A stretch of 64,000 bases of DNA from Bathynomus jamesi (lineage: Eukaryota > Arthropoda > Malacostraca > Isopoda > Cirolanidae): NCBI GenBank assembly GCA_023014485.1, contig JAJOZX010001736.1:694501-758500 (forward strand), in the 5' to 3' direction. Made by a program: the position numbers and the translations under genes. Below the pieces are notes generated by a model, which saw only the letters and a program-made list of their open reading frames with translations, was not told where the DNA came from and searched no databases. Shown here one piece after another: positions 1-11,150 of the stretch (within the stretch, counting starts at the first letter, position 1; the number at the start of each line of letters is the position of its first letter).

Positions 1-30
1 AGGATTTATTGGGCTGTCCAAAATAGGATG

Positions 31-31
<1 letters not shown>

Positions 32-81
<50 letters not shown>

Positions 82-113
82 TAGTAGTAGTGGTAATAAT
101 AATAATAATAATA
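32..113. repeat. AT microsatellite followed by TAG/TAA repeats
   Basis: Perfect (AT)n run to about base 78, then short TAG and TAA trinucleotide runs. Bases 114 to about 910 hold no supportable gene: the sequence is AT-rich, with a second (AT)n/(GT)n run at about 617-664. Confidence 0.9.
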
Positions 114-612
114 ATTTCCCGCTTACTTAAGGGGAAATTAATCGCTGTGGTATTGACAACTATTTGTGGGTAGTCTAATGACACGCGATCTAGAAGTTAT
201 AGAAAATAATATCTAATGATTGAATAATGAAGTTGCATTAGAATTGGTTTTTGGGGAGCCATACAAAAAAGGCTGGGGACCACTGATCTATTGTATTTAG
301 GGTTGCTAAACGTTCCGCATTTGAACCCAAAATCAAGCATTATTAAGCATTGTTTAATAAAAAATTTCTAATTTTGCTTGTTGTAACCGTTGGCGAAAGT
401 TAATTAAAGATTTCTGGAGATAGAATTCCAGTAAATACGTTTAGATTTTACGTGTTAAGTTTTTTTTAATTGAAATTTACTCACACACAAAGTGTTCATT
501 TATTTTCCTGTAATAATATGATCGTTCATTCATTTATAACATTTTTTTTTTCTTCTTAAATGAACTTGAAAATTCACAGAATATTATTTCTAGTTAACTG
601 TGAAAATAAAAT

Positions 613-664
<52 letters not shown>

Positions 665-924
665 CACGAGTTGTTCATTCGTTTATTATATATTTATACA
701 AGCGCATCCTTTCCCACTGTTACTCGTGATTTAGCGTGAATTGCGATATTAATAATAATAATAGGAATTATGTAATAAAGTGATTTATTTTAGTTGTGTA
801 AAGAGAGTGTGTTTAAATTCTAATTATTTATAAACAGAATTTCTTTTAAAGTAAATTGTGGGAATTAAGGAGAAGATTCATCTGTTGTGGTAACGAATTA
901 AAATAATTGGCAGTACCTGACAAC

Positions 925-1139
925 CAAAGCTGGGCACTTGCGTTTTTTTTGCGGTACTGCGGTACTGCGGTACTACCAAACCGGTACCGCATAACGCAGT
1001 ACCGCAAAAAATGCGGTAGCGGTACTGCTGTACTTTCAGCGATCCTTTGCGGTACTGCGTTATGCGGTACCGGTTTGGTAGTGCGGTAGTACCGCAGTAC
1101 CGCAGTACCGCAAAAAAAAAACGCAAGTGCCCAGCTTTG
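925..1139. mobile_element. Palindromic hAT-type MITE built of GCGGTACT units
   Basis: The ends are inverted copies beginning CAAAGCTGGGCACTTGCG and ending CGCAAGTGCCCAGCTTTG. They are flanked by a perfect 8-bp direct repeat CTGACAAC (917-924 and 1140-1147), which fits the hAT target preference nTnnnnAn. The interior is almost entirely reiterated GCGGTACT/AGTACCGC, so the 215-bp element can fold into one long hairpin. The apparent open reading frames crossing it on both strands are products of the repeat. It has no coding capacity and would be mobilised by a transposase elsewhere. Confidence 0.85.
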
Positions 1140-1187
1140 CTGACAACTATCATCATATAAATTAAAATATATGGTGGTATTTAGCAA

Positions 1188-1420
1188 CCAAATGGCTGAA
1201 TAATATATGAATTAATTTAATAAATATTGCTATCTTGCAACTCAGTCTTCTAGGCTGATTAATATATGAATTAATTAAATATATAGCACAAACTGGCAAC
1301 TCAGCCTTCTATTGGCTGATTTATTAAATACATGACGGCGTCGCTATCTGGCAACTCAGCCAACTGGCGGATTAGATATCTATAAAACAGCGGGAGGCGG
1401 ACGACGGAGTCATACAAGCT
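1188..1420. repeat. Degenerate tandem repeats of about 65 bp
   Basis: Three to four imperfect units share a core GGCAACTCAGCC followed by GGCTGATT and an AT-rich tail. The block ends in a TATA-like TCTATAAAAC (about 1379-1388). Related repeats on the opposite strand lie at 48655-48790, again beside a TATAAAAG-like box, so this may be the enhancer and promoter part of an LTR-like element. The family is not recognised. Confidence 0.55.
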
Positions 1421-1930
1421 CGGCTCCCAGCCGAGCAAGGATCTCTGGTCCTTTCTCTTTCTGGCCCTTTGGGTGGTGAGGAAACCCCTTCCCTTGCATA
1501 GAGGCCTCTTAGGTTAGGTATGCCCCTTTGGGAGGAATAGCTTGGGGGAGAACTCCGCTTCCAAGTTGTGCCCCTTGCAATCCCATTTTGGGGTTGGCAA
1601 CAAAGGTTGGCACTCTCTCACTCTGTCTCTCTCTCTCTCTCTCTCTCTTTCTGCCCCTTTGGGGAGTGAGGAAACCCCTTCCTCCCCAAAGAGGCTCCCT
1701 TAGGTTAGGCATGCCCCTTTGGGGGGTTCAGCTTGGGGGAGAACTCCGCCTCCAAGTTGCATACCCTTTGCAATCCCATTTTGGGGTTGGCAACAAAGGT
1801 TGGCACTCTCCTTTGGGGCGATCAGCTTGGGAGATAACTCCAGGTTGCATACCCCTTGCAGTCCCATTTCGGGGCTGGCAACAAAGGGGGTTGGGGTGGC
1901 ACTCTTGCAACATTACGTAATATTATGCAA
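1421..1930. repeat. Uncharacterised GC-rich repeat block, inverted partner at 48 kb
   Basis: Contains a short palindrome CTCGGCTCCCAGCCGAG. About three tandem modules follow with GCTTGGGGGAGAACTCC, CCCTTGCAATCCCATTT and TTGGCAACAAAGGTTGGC, broken by a (CT)n run. The reverse complement of the same order is found at about 48030-48620, down to the ATGTTGCAA/TTGCAACAT edge. ORFs here are short and repeat-driven, so I call no gene. Confidence 0.6.
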
Positions 1931-1964
1931 CAGTGCACTCATAGATTTTGACACCATACTACTG

Positions 1965-2840
1965 ATGACCACTGGAACAATTTTGACACTTTCTTTCAGT
2001 CATTAAATAATCTTGTTCCCTCTATTAAATTTAAATATGAATGGGAGAACGACAAACAATTACCCTTTCTAGATGTTTTCGTCATTAACGAAAGCTGAAA
2101 GCCCAATTTCACGGTCTATAGAAAACCTACTCATTGTAATTCGTACGTTCATTATTTTTCATATCATGATGAAGGGGTTAAAAGCTCAATTATTTCTTCC
2201 ATGTTTCTAAGAGCACTCAAGATTTGCAGCCCACATTTGCTGGACCTGGAATATTCAAAGATTTGGGACATTTTTAAGGATTTAAAATATCCTGAGTGGT
2301 TTATCAGAAAGGCGTATTTTAAAGCCAGAAAATCTTTTTATGCCCCTCGGGAACCTTCAGTTAACCAAAAACAATATGTGAGTTTGCCATACATTGCCGG
2401 CTTAGAAAGAGTAAAACCGTTAACGAAAGATTTTAAGTTTGCTTTGGCGTTCAAATATTCGTCTACCGTGAAAAGTAAATTGGTTAGGAATAACGTTGCA
2501 AAACAGGAACAAGCCTGTGTCTACAGCATTCCCTGTAAAAGTTGTGATTTAGTATACGTAGGAGAAACTGGAAGAAATATTGAAACCCGTATTATAGAAC
2601 ACAAATATGTCTTCAGAAGTTGTAATACTATTAATGCCATTTTTTATCACGCCAGCCAAAATAATCATGCTATAGACTGGGAATCAAGTAAGGTACTTTA
2701 AAATGTAATAATTATGTCAAAAGAAAAATAATAGAATCTGTATGTATAGAACAAGAGGATAATTTTAATTTGTGCGTAGGTAGTTATAAGTTGGACCCTT
2801 TAATGAGATTCTTGGTCAAAAAATCCCTTACGGCGTCGGG
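1965..2840 (+). pseudogene. Penelope-like element: end of RT and GIY-YIG endonuclease, degraded
   Basis: Translation gives the region after the RT catalytic core (a PFLDV segment and SMFLRALKICSP). This is followed by a PLE-type GIY-YIG endonuclease with VYSIPC, a CxxC-like CKSCD, YVGETGR and an H at the end of TRIIEHK. The same layout is seen in the better Penelope copies at 13.8-17.9 kb, but this is a different, divergent family. A TGA near 2095 interrupts the N-terminal part, and the longest open piece is 2201-2701. The catalytic YVDD-containing half is absent, so this is a 5'-truncated dead copy. Confidence 0.8.
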
Positions 2841-3660
2841 TGAACGGGTTCTAACCTAAGTGTGAATTTCTTAAAGGTCTCTTAATTGTTTCCTTACTCG
2901 CTTTTAGTTCATTCGGCTTTTTTTTCGGTAAAATGTAAATGGAATAATAAACGTAAATGTAAATGTAATAATGGAAGTAATAAATGTGGAAATAAATATA
3001 AATGCAATAAATGTAATAATAAAGGTAATAAAATAAATATAATAATTAGTGTAAAGGTAATAATAATAATAAATGTTAAAAAACGTAAATGCAATAATAA
3101 ATGCAGTAATTATGTCAAAATAATAGAATCTGTATGTATAGAACAAGAAGATAGTTTTAATTTGTGCGAATGTACTTATAAGCGGGACCCTTTAATAAAA
3201 AAAAAAATGCCCTTCTGGAGTCGTGGGAACGGGATCTAGCCAAGGTGCGAATTCCTTAATGGTCTCTGGGTTGTTTCCTTCTCGTCGTTTTCATTCTTTT
3301 TTCGGTTTACAATTTCTGTATAATAAACAACAGTGTAATAATCAGTGTAATAATAAATTTATAATTTCTGTAATAAATAATAATGCAATATTAAATGTAA
3401 TAATTATTCAAAAAAAAATAATAGAATCTGTATGCATAGAACAAGAAAATAGTTTTAAATTTGTGCGAATGTACTTATAAGCGGGTCCCTTTAATAAAAA
3501 TGCTCTTCCATTGTCGGGAGAACAGGATCTAACCTAGGTGCGAATTTCTTAATGGTCCCTGGACTGTTTTCCCTCTTGTTTTTGGTTCATTCGTTTTTCT
3601 GTATCCACCCGAAGAGGATGCCAGTGGACATCGAAACTGTTGTGGAAATAAACTCTGTTT
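2703..3660 (+). repeat. Tandem triplication of the Penelope C-terminus and 3'UTR
   Basis: The segment encoding IIESVCIEQE and its downstream UTR occurs three times. The shared ATAGAATCTGTATG starts at 2731, 3123 and 3421, so spacings are 392 and 298 bp. Units differ by AATAA/TGTAATAA expansions between copies. The last unit runs into a Penelope-type tail (3607-3660) with a GATGCCAGTGGACATCGAAA motif and an AATAAA. Translated ORFs in the expansions are low-complexity and not genes. Bases 3660-3940 show nothing further. Confidence 0.75.
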
Positions 3661-3965
3661 ATTAGAGTGGGTTTTAATTATCATATTTTGACCTTCACGT
3701 AGAAAAAAGTGAAGTTTTTTGCATTTATTCAGAATTTGTTCTTGTGTTATCTACTTAAATTAACTATTCTGTCATTCCCTCATTTAATTACTTGAAAATT
3801 TAATGTGTATTAATAGAATTTTTACGGGCGTTTATGAGTCACGCAATGTCATTCAGACGATGTTAATAATTTCACTGAGATTTATTTCTTCTAAGAAGAT
3901 ATAATCCACTAATGAGTACTTGCAGTGTCTTTTCGGCGGCTATATATATATATATATATATATAT

Positions 3966-4732
3966 CAGTGGCGACTGGCGTATAGGAGCGATGGAGCGGT
4001 CGCTCCCCCTTGATTGAAACGATAAATATTAATTTAACAGATAAAAAATATATTAATTTTAAGATATTAAAATAAATATTCTTGAAATATATTTTAAAAA
4101 TTCATGTGGCATATCATGATTCATGAGGCATTTTGAGTAAGCCTTCATACAGTACATAATATTCTAAACTTATAGCATAGTTTCAAACAGCGTACCGCTG
4201 TTTGAATACAAAATAATATTGCAGCCAAATGGAGCGATAGATTTTTCGCTCAAGTAAATATAAATTATATTTTACTGTTGTAATGAAAATATAAGTACAA
4301 TCGCGAATTTTTTTTATAATAACTTTATTTTTACTAATAGTTACTTCAGTAATAATGATATAAGCCATTTATATGTATTTTATTAAAATTATTACTTATT
4401 TGTAATTAACTAGAATTGTACGTCTGGCATAGCCGCATATGTTAATACAAGTATAGTACTCTTGTGAGCGGCAGTTGGATTCGCACTAGCCTATTGTGAG
4501 TCCGTGTTGTCGTACAGTGGTACATTATTATAGTCAAATTTATTATAGTCAAATTTATTCAACAATTATTTTTATATTTTATTAAAATATTTTTTTAATA
4601 CAAATTTATGGCTTCTTTTGACATATAAGTACCGTACGGAAGCACCATGTGATTGTTTATGTACTAGAATTCTAAAAATTATAAATTTTATGAAATCGCA
4701 CCCCCATACATTTATACCACGAGTCGCCACTG
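3966..4732. mobile_element. Non-autonomous hAT-type element
   Basis: Left end CAGTGGCGACTGG and right end GAGTCGCCACTG form an 11-bp perfect terminal inverted repeat of the CAGTGGCGACT type, typical of hAT elements. The flanks carry an 8-bp ATATATAT duplication, but it lies in an AT microsatellite and so is weak evidence. The 767-bp interior is AT-rich, without a transposase-like ORF. Confidence 0.7.
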
Positions 4733-4854
4733 ATATATATGTTATAATGTAATGTTATAATGTTTCAGACCAACAAAGACCCTAGGATCCACTCATGGCT
4801 GGTCTACCTAACTGTGTTCGTAATCGTGTATTGTGTATGTCCTCCGTGGTGGCG

Positions 4855-4895
4855 GAGGGGACCTACAATTTTACGTGGGTTCCGAACCACAAGAA
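4855..4895. repeat. Short dispersed block shared with four other sites
   Basis: GACCTACAATTTTACGTGGG followed by TTCCGAACCAC resembles GACCTACAGTTTAACGTGGA followed by TCCGAACCAC at 13.5 kb. It is also a partial match to the tandem units at 51.7-52.1 kb. Possibly a fragment of a SINE-like family. Confidence 0.45.
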
Positions 4896-4960
4896 CATAA
4901 GAAACTTATTTAAAAACTGCCGGTAAATTGGCAACGACCAATTTTTACGAAACTAAATAA

Positions 4961-5422
4961 TTATCAATTTAAAAATAATTAATTATCGGTTTAAAACTAA
5001 AGATAGAATCTCTCGGTCCAGAGGAGCAAGTCATAATAGACTACTATCCACAAATATGTTACATTCTATATCTATTTATAACGGACATGCAAATATATCA
5101 GATCCAAAGAATCCAGTCATTTTCATTACGGTATCCATCAAGTCACGGTCCATATCGATTGCGGACCAAGTCAAAATTTACAACCATATACATTATCAAT
5201 TTAAAAATAATTAATTATCGATTTAAAACTAAAGATAGAATCTCTCGATCCAGAGGATCAAGTCATAATAGACTACTATCCACAAATATGTTACATTCTA
5301 TATCTATTTATAACGGACATGCAAATATATCAGATCCAAAGAATCCAGTCAATTTCATTACGGTATCCATCAAGTCATGGTTCATATCGATTGCGGACCA
5401 AGTCAAATTTACAACCATATAC
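4961..5422. repeat. 232-bp tandem duplication
   Basis: TTATCAATTTAAAAATAATT begins at 4961 and again at 5193. The two units are nearly identical up to the CAACCATATAC that abuts the mariner at 5422. The ORF across it (5087-5503) merely reads through both copies and resembles no protein. Confidence 0.8.
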
Positions 5423-6804
5423 GGGTGTCAGGAAATGATTGCCCCCCCCCCCCCTGTAGAGCAAAAACTAGAAGAGATAGATAAAAACCGGCGAGCCACT
5501 TGAAAGAGCGTTAAAATCTGAATAAAAACCATTATATTCTATTCCTGTGATTTTAATTCTTACCATTTTTTTCCCCACAGAAACCATGGCATCATCTATT
5601 TTGAACGATTCAGAGAAAAAGCGAGTTCTTGACCGCATTCGAGCTGTCACATTTCGTGAAGCAAAGGAAGCTGGTGCAACTTTCATAACTTGACACTGGG
5701 TGGCTGAGAGATTAAAAAGCTCAGAAGACTTTGTCAAAAGGAATTGGAATAAGAATCCTGAAGATTGTGAAACAGAATTTCGAGGAGGAAGACCGGAGAA
5801 ATTATTCAAGAATCGAAAGACATTGTGCTTGCTGCATCACGGCGCCGAAAGAAGAGCTGCTCTGAGGTAGCGAAAGAGATACTTATCCGTCGTGGTAAGA
5901 TAGTCAATCGGCAACTTGTGCATCAATTTCGAGTTCGCCAAGGCTTGAGTGCTTGGCATGAAATAGCTAAGCCACGGAAGAGTGATCTTAATATTGAAGA
6001 TCGGCTATGGTTTTGTGATTATCTTGAGGAATGGACGGAAGACGATTTCCTTCACTTGGTTGTCAGCAATGAATTCTTCGTTTATGTCTCCAGAAAACCA
6101 AATTTTCAGAATGATCGGGTTTGGGCAACAACTCCTGATGAAGTCCCAGACGACCAGAAGTATCCAGAAATAGCAAAAAATCAAGCATGTGTGGGTGTTT
6201 TCATTATGTTCTCTATTCGGAAGCTCATCTGGGTTATCAAACCAAGAGGAACCAGTTGGGATGGGCCTTATTTTCGAAATGTAATTTTAGCCCAACATGT
6301 AATTCCGTTTTTGAAAGACCCCGAGTGTGTTTTGGATGTTGAACAGGCAACCTTTCTTCACGACAAAGACCCCTGTATGAAAGCACTTGCGACTCAACAA
6401 CTGCTTAAGGACAATAACATTGATTTTTTCGGAAATAATGAATGGTCTGGCAATTCTCCCGATCATTAATGTCTGTGAACATGTCGGATCCATCATGAAG
6501 GATCGGGTGGAGTCCTTAATGCTGGAACAACCCATTCAGAATCGGTATTCAACAGAAATTATGACTGCAAAGATCAACGAAGTCCTTGAAGAAATGAGTT
6601 ATGATACCGATCTCTTTGAGACACTTCTGGGATCATACCCCCGTCGATTAATGGCCGTCAGAGCTGCAAATGGGGGCAACACTCGATATTAAAACAAGTG
6701 TTTTTTATTCAAAATTAAACGCTCTTTCGCGTGGTTTTGTCTGTTTTTTCTATTCCTTTCAGTTTCTTCTGTACAGGGGGGGGCAATCATTTCCTGACAC
6801 CCTT
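5422..6804 (+). mobile_element. Tc1/mariner element (DD37E-like family), inactivated
   Basis: Terminal inverted repeats GGGTGTCAGGAAATGATTGC and its complement, with runs of 8-13 C or G just inside, and TA on both outer flanks. It encloses one degraded transposase closely related to the intact one at 33423-34535, so both belong to one family with C/G homopolymers near the ends. Confidence 0.85.
5586..6692 (+). pseudogene. DD37E-type mariner transposase, broken
   Basis: ATG at 5586 starts an N-terminal helix-turn-helix region matching the intact 370-residue sister on the minus strand at 33.4-34.5 kb along its whole length. There is an in-frame TGA near 5692, a frameshift near 5800 and another near 6467, where NSPD continues in a different frame as INVCEHVGS. 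The first catalytic aspartate is also changed: the sister has VSDEFFVY and this copy VSNEFFVY. The element is therefore dead on several counts. The C-terminus ANGGNTRY is preserved. Confidence 0.88.
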
Positions 6805-7505
6805 TACTACAATACAATATATACACTTATGAGGAAAAGTGTAGGTGTGGCTGTAAAGACTGTACAGTAATGTAGAAATGTGTGTGCACCCATTATGGGT
6901 CTCCCATTTAAAGGTGTTTGTGGGGCAAGTGAAGATCATGAGTTTTTCAATACCTCACAGTACTATGGGGGGCACCGCTCGGCAGAGGAATCTCTTTAAA
7001 TGGAGTGTGTAAAGATAGAGAGTATCCCTTAACCCAAGACGCTGCCTCCCTATATCCCACAACACTTGTTGGTAGCTCATGATAAAAAATTTCAATCTAT
7101 TAACTTGTAGATATTTTACTGGTCGATAGATCAAGAGAAGAATGGAATGAGACACGACTAATCGTGCATGTTCAATGTCTGTTTGTACTTTCTTCCAGAT
7201 TATCCAAACCAACAATGACTATTTTTAGAGTAGACAATCTTACTGCCGAGACCTTAAACCTCGCTATTCTCTACGCAACCAAAGAAGAGGGCTTTCTGAT
7301 AGAGGTCGCGGACTCCATTTTCGTCTCGTTTAGATCAAGGTATCAAAGAAATGACCTAAACAAAGACAGTAAAACTTTCTTGAATGTATCATCGCTATAT
7401 TCTTCATTATCTATCCATATACAGGGTGATTCAAAATAATGTATACACATTTTGTAATTATTTATTTTGGATACTAATTGCACTTAACAAACAAGGACTT
7501 TACTA
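6805..7505. other. No recognisable gene; lone mariner-like end
   Basis: The 91-codon ORF at 7164-7439 matches nothing I recognise. It ends inside CAGGGTGATTCAAAATAATG (from about 7424), which looks like a mariner terminal repeat whose partner I do not see. Confidence 0.4.
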
Positions 7506-7652
7506 TGTACAGTGCTTACAATAAGTCTCGCGCCTCTGTCTCGTCCCAAGCTAGTCTGTTAGGTATAAAATGGGCGGTCCTTATGGCAGCGGAGGTGTGT
7601 TCGGATTGGTGCACATAATTGCTCTAACCCCATCAATGACGTCCACATTATC
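7506..7652. repeat. Inverted repeat arm, partner at 12779-12926
   Basis: TGTACAGTGCTTACAATAAG through the GCGGAGGTGTGTTCGGATTG segment reappears as its reverse complement 5.1 kb away with few differences. No coding potential is evident. Confidence 0.75.
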
Positions 7653-7682
7653 ATTGTGTCGATCACTCTATTTATTTATATA

Positions 7683-9051
7683 CAGGGTGTCCCAGAATTA
7701 ACTATCTATTTCAATGAAATCGGACAAATTTTTTAAAAACACACTTTTATTTATGTTTATCATGTTTAATATGTGTTAAAAATGTATAAATTTCTAAAAA
7801 AAATTAATAATTTTATTTTCATAATTTTTTCATAGTTTTTCATAGTTTTATTTTCATTCTCTTTCAGAACCCTATTAATAATGAATACACAAGAACGCAT
7901 CTTTGTTGTAACATCCCGTATCAAAGGAATGCAATGTAATGAAATCAGAGAAAAATTTACAAGAAGATTCCACAGAACCGGTCCTACAGACAAAGCGATT
8001 CGTGAACTTGTAAACAAATTTAAAAGAACTGGATCCGTACACGACGAGGTGGGAAGAGGACGCCCAAGGACAGCACGTAACAGTACCGAACAGGTACGAC
8101 AATTGTTTGAGGATGAACCAACAACTTCGGTTAGGGAGGCCGGTCGAAGACTCAACATATCCAAGACAACAGTTCATAGAATCTTGCGTTCGACACTGAT
8201 GAAAAAGGCTTATCACATTCAAGTACTGCATGCCCTAAATGAAGAGGATTATCCAAATCGAGCAGCAAGGTGTGCAGAAATTGTGGATCAAATCGAAAAT
8301 GAAAGTTTATTGGATAACATCTTATTCAGTGATGAGGCGACTTTCCACACGTGTGGTAAAGTCAATCGACACAACTGTCGTATCTGGTCCAATGAAAGAC
8401 CGTCTGAAGTCATAGAATGGCAAAGAGACTCTCCAAAAGTTAACGTGTAGCTTGGAATGACCAAATCCAAAATTTATGGCCCATTCTTCTTTGCGGAAGC
8501 AACTGTAACAGGTACCGTCTACCTTGATATGCTTCAGCAGTTTCTCGAACCACAGCTTCTTGATGATGGCATTCTTGATAATGTTGTGTTTCAACAAGAT
8601 GGAGCACCATGTCATTATGCTCTAATTGTTCGAGAATACCTCAACAGACGCCTTCCGAATCGGTGGATTGGACGTGGAGGACCTCGACCTTGGCCTCCGC
8701 GTTCTCCGGATTTGACACCCCTGGATTTCTTTGCATGGGGTTTCATAAAAACAAAGGTTTATCGCCAAAAGATCAATAGTTTAGCTGAACTTAAAGAACG
8801 CATCCAGTTGGCAGTGCGGGAGATAACACCTGAAATGCTTCAAAATGTGTTTCGCAGCGCTGAGGATAGATTTGAAATTTGCAGAGATACAGACGGTGCA
8901 CATGTTGAAACTTCTCAATAAAGTTTTGACTTATGATTTATAAATCTATTTGTTTTTGTATCATAATTTAGTAATAAACACAAAATTATGTCAGTTTTTA
9001 TTAAATTTGTCCGATTTCATTGAAATAGATAGTTAATTCTGGGACACCCTG
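7683..9051 (+). mobile_element. DD41D mariner with 49-bp perfect TIRs
   Basis: CAGGGTGTCCCAGAATTAAC starts a 49-bp perfect terminal inverted repeat at both ends, each flanked by TA. The 1369-bp element holds one transposase frame. Confidence 0.92.
7881..8921 (+). pseudogene. DD41D mariner transposase with one nonsense codon
   Basis: A single frame covers the transposase from ATG at 7881 to TAA at 8921, about 346 codons, with one TAG at 8448-8450. Related copies here (46364-46978) have tryptophan at this site (VNVWMG), so it is a probable TGG-to-TAG change. The N-terminal half has two helix-turn-helix regions with a GRPR-like linker (GRGRPR). The catalytic residues lie in FSDEATF, FQQDGAPCH and SPDLTPLDFF; 41 residues separate the second and third aspartates, giving DD41D. 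It cuts and pastes the element in the nucleus; this copy looks one mutation from intact. Confidence 0.9.
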
Positions 9052-9320
9052 TATAGAGACATACTGTATATAGATATATATAGAGTATGCAGGGGATAAC
9101 GTGTCTCAGTCCCAGCTATGGTAGTTGTCTTACAATTAACAGTCCCAAGTGCAAGTTACGTTAACACCTCCACATAAACTACCCTGGACTAAAATAACAT
9201 ACGTGAAGCCTTTACCCACAAACCATTTAAAAGGTGTGATTTAAAAGCTCTCTGTGTGTGTGTCTCTCTCTCTCTGTCTCTCTCTCTCTCTCTCTCTGTC
9301 TGTCTGTCTGTCTCCCCGTG

Positions 9321-10053
9321 GTGAGTTCTGGGTGATTTGCAGTTCATACTCAGATCAGCGAGACGCTGCGTTCTTTGCTAGAAAGACTAGTTAGTGTAGG
9401 CGTTTCCTTGCGTTTTAGTAGATTTCGATCTGGTAGCGTCATCGTTACACAGACGGAGGTAGACATGCAAAATATGTACATATTTAAGTAGGTTCAGCTG
9501 ACGATATGGCGAAAGCAGTTCCATCTGTTGGCGTTACCGGTACACAGATACATATTAACAAATTTTGAAATAATGAGCGCTATGCTTTGGTTGATGAAGT
9601 TTTAGGCGTCGTAAAATACAAGGGGTAAAGGTAGGGCCCGCTTCGTAGGGCCGGTGGGATGGGCGCGTTGTGGAACTCACATGCGCAGCAACCTTCCCTT
9701 GCTGTGAGTTCTGGGTGATTTGCAGTTCATACTCAGATCAGTGAGACGCTGCGTTCTTTGCTAGAAAGACTAGTTAGTGTAGGCGTTTCCTTGCGTTTTA
9801 GTAGATTTCGATCTGGTAGCGTCATCGTTACACAGACGGAGATAGACATGCGAAATATGTTATATTTAAGTAGGTTCAGCTCACGATATGGCGAAAGCAG
9901 TTCCATCTGTTGGCGTTACCGCTACACAGATACATATTAACAAATTTTGAAACAATGAGCGCTATGCTTTGGTTGATGAAGTTTTAGGCGTCGTAAAATA
10001 CAAGGAGTAAAGGTAGGGCCCGCTTCGTAGGGCCGGTGGGATGGGCGCGTTGT
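9321..10053. repeat. Direct duplication, about 350 bp at 383-bp period
   Basis: GTGAGTTCTGGGTGATTTGC begins at 9321 and 9704. The copies stay nearly identical to GGGATGGGCGCGTTGTG. The first continues into GAACTCACATGCGCAG, the second directly into LINE reverse transcriptase at about 10053. A (CT)n/(GTCT)n run precedes it. The short ORF 9758-9940 is not a recognised gene. Confidence 0.8.
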
Positions 10054-11120
10054 GATTGAAAACTGGCTGAGAATAGGCGGCAGAGGGTTGTAATTAAAGG
10101 GGTTAGTTCGGGTTGGGCCTCGGTCACTAGTGGGGTTCCTCAGGGTTCCGTTTTGGGGCCACTGTTGTTTATCATTTACATAAATGATATCGACGGTGGC
10201 ATCGTCAGTCGGATCGCCAAATTCGCTGATGACACCAAACTTGGGGCCAATGTTGGGACGCCCGAAGCGATCGAGGAACTGCGTGCAAACCTAGGTAGGA
10301 TAGGAGAGTGGTCCGAAAAGTGGCAAATGCCGTTTAACTTGGGTAAATGCAAAGTGATGCACATTGGCTATGCCAATCCCAAGTCGGACTACTCAATGTT
10401 GGGGAGTAATATCGAGGCGACTGATTTGGAAAAGGACGGGTGTGCTAATTAGCACCGACCTTAAGTTTACCAAACAGTGCGTAGAGGTTGAAAAGAAAGC
10501 CCAGAAGCTGTTAGGTTATATCAGGAGGCAATTTCAGTTTCGGAACAAGGAGATTGTGCTCTCTCTGTACAATTCCCTGGTTCGGCCGCACCCGGAATAT
10601 GCTGTGCAGTTTTGGTCGCCCACCCTCAGGAAAAATATTGAGAGGCTGGAGCGAGTGCAGGCGAGGGCCACAAAGTTAATCCCTTCCGTTAGGCATTTGG
10701 GCTACAATCGACGGTTACGCGCCCTGGACTTGTTTTCACTGGAAACTCGGAGGCTGCGCGGTCAACTGATCGAGGTTTTCAAGCTCTTACGCGGGTTCAA
10801 CGATGTCGATTTTAGAAGCATGTTTAGTTTAAATGATAACCCAACTCGCAACAATGGTTGGAAGTTGGATTTGAAGCGGTTTAGGACTAGTGTGTGTGGG
10901 AATTACTTTACGTATAAGGTCTGTGACACGTGGAACAGGTTACCTTCAGAAGTTGTGAAAAGTTCCTCTGTGGATCATTTTAAGTAAAGGTTAGACCAAA
11001 TCTTGCACACTATTTGAGGGTGTAAAAATTTTCCCTGGCACCCGTTGTCATTGGTACCTCCTCGGTATGGCAAGGTTTTGAGGTACTTCTTTTCCTTGTA
11101 ACTCCTTGTAACTCCTTGTA
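10053..11120 (+). pseudogene. 5'-truncated CR1/L2-like LINE reverse transcriptase
   Basis: Reads in RT order: VPQGSVLGPLLF, INDID, then the catalytic FADDTK, then the thumb region with SLVRPHPEYAVQFW and LERVQARATKLIP. The endonuclease and RT fingers are missing, so the copy is 5'-truncated. A frameshift near 10440 splits the frame into 10153-10452 and 10364-10987, and the terminal codon is followed by a stop. The element ends in repeats of ACTCCTTGTA and a (CT)n run at about 11085-11150, consistent with CR1/L2 elements ending in short tandem 3' repeats. A second, fuller copy of a related family is at 30.6-32.3 kb. Confidence 0.85.
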
Positions 11121-11150
11121 ACTCTCTCTCTCTCTCTCTCTCTCTCTCAC

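Noticed and set aside
846..1187. ORFs of 60-113 codons on both strands
   Set aside because: They translate the GCGGTACT-repeat MITE in several frames.
2886..3239. 117-codon Asn/Lys/Cys-rich ORF
   Set aside because: Low-complexity translation of AATAA/TGTAATAA expansions in the Penelope tail.
3603..3640. Second hammerhead-like motif (GATGCCAGTGGACATCGAAA)
   Set aside because: The stem pairs, but the CTGANGA box is degraded (CCCGAAGAGGA) and spacing to GAAA is wrong.
5087..5503. 138-codon ORF over the 232-bp duplication
   Set aside because: Reads through two DNA repeats into a poly-C run of a mariner end; no homologue recognised.
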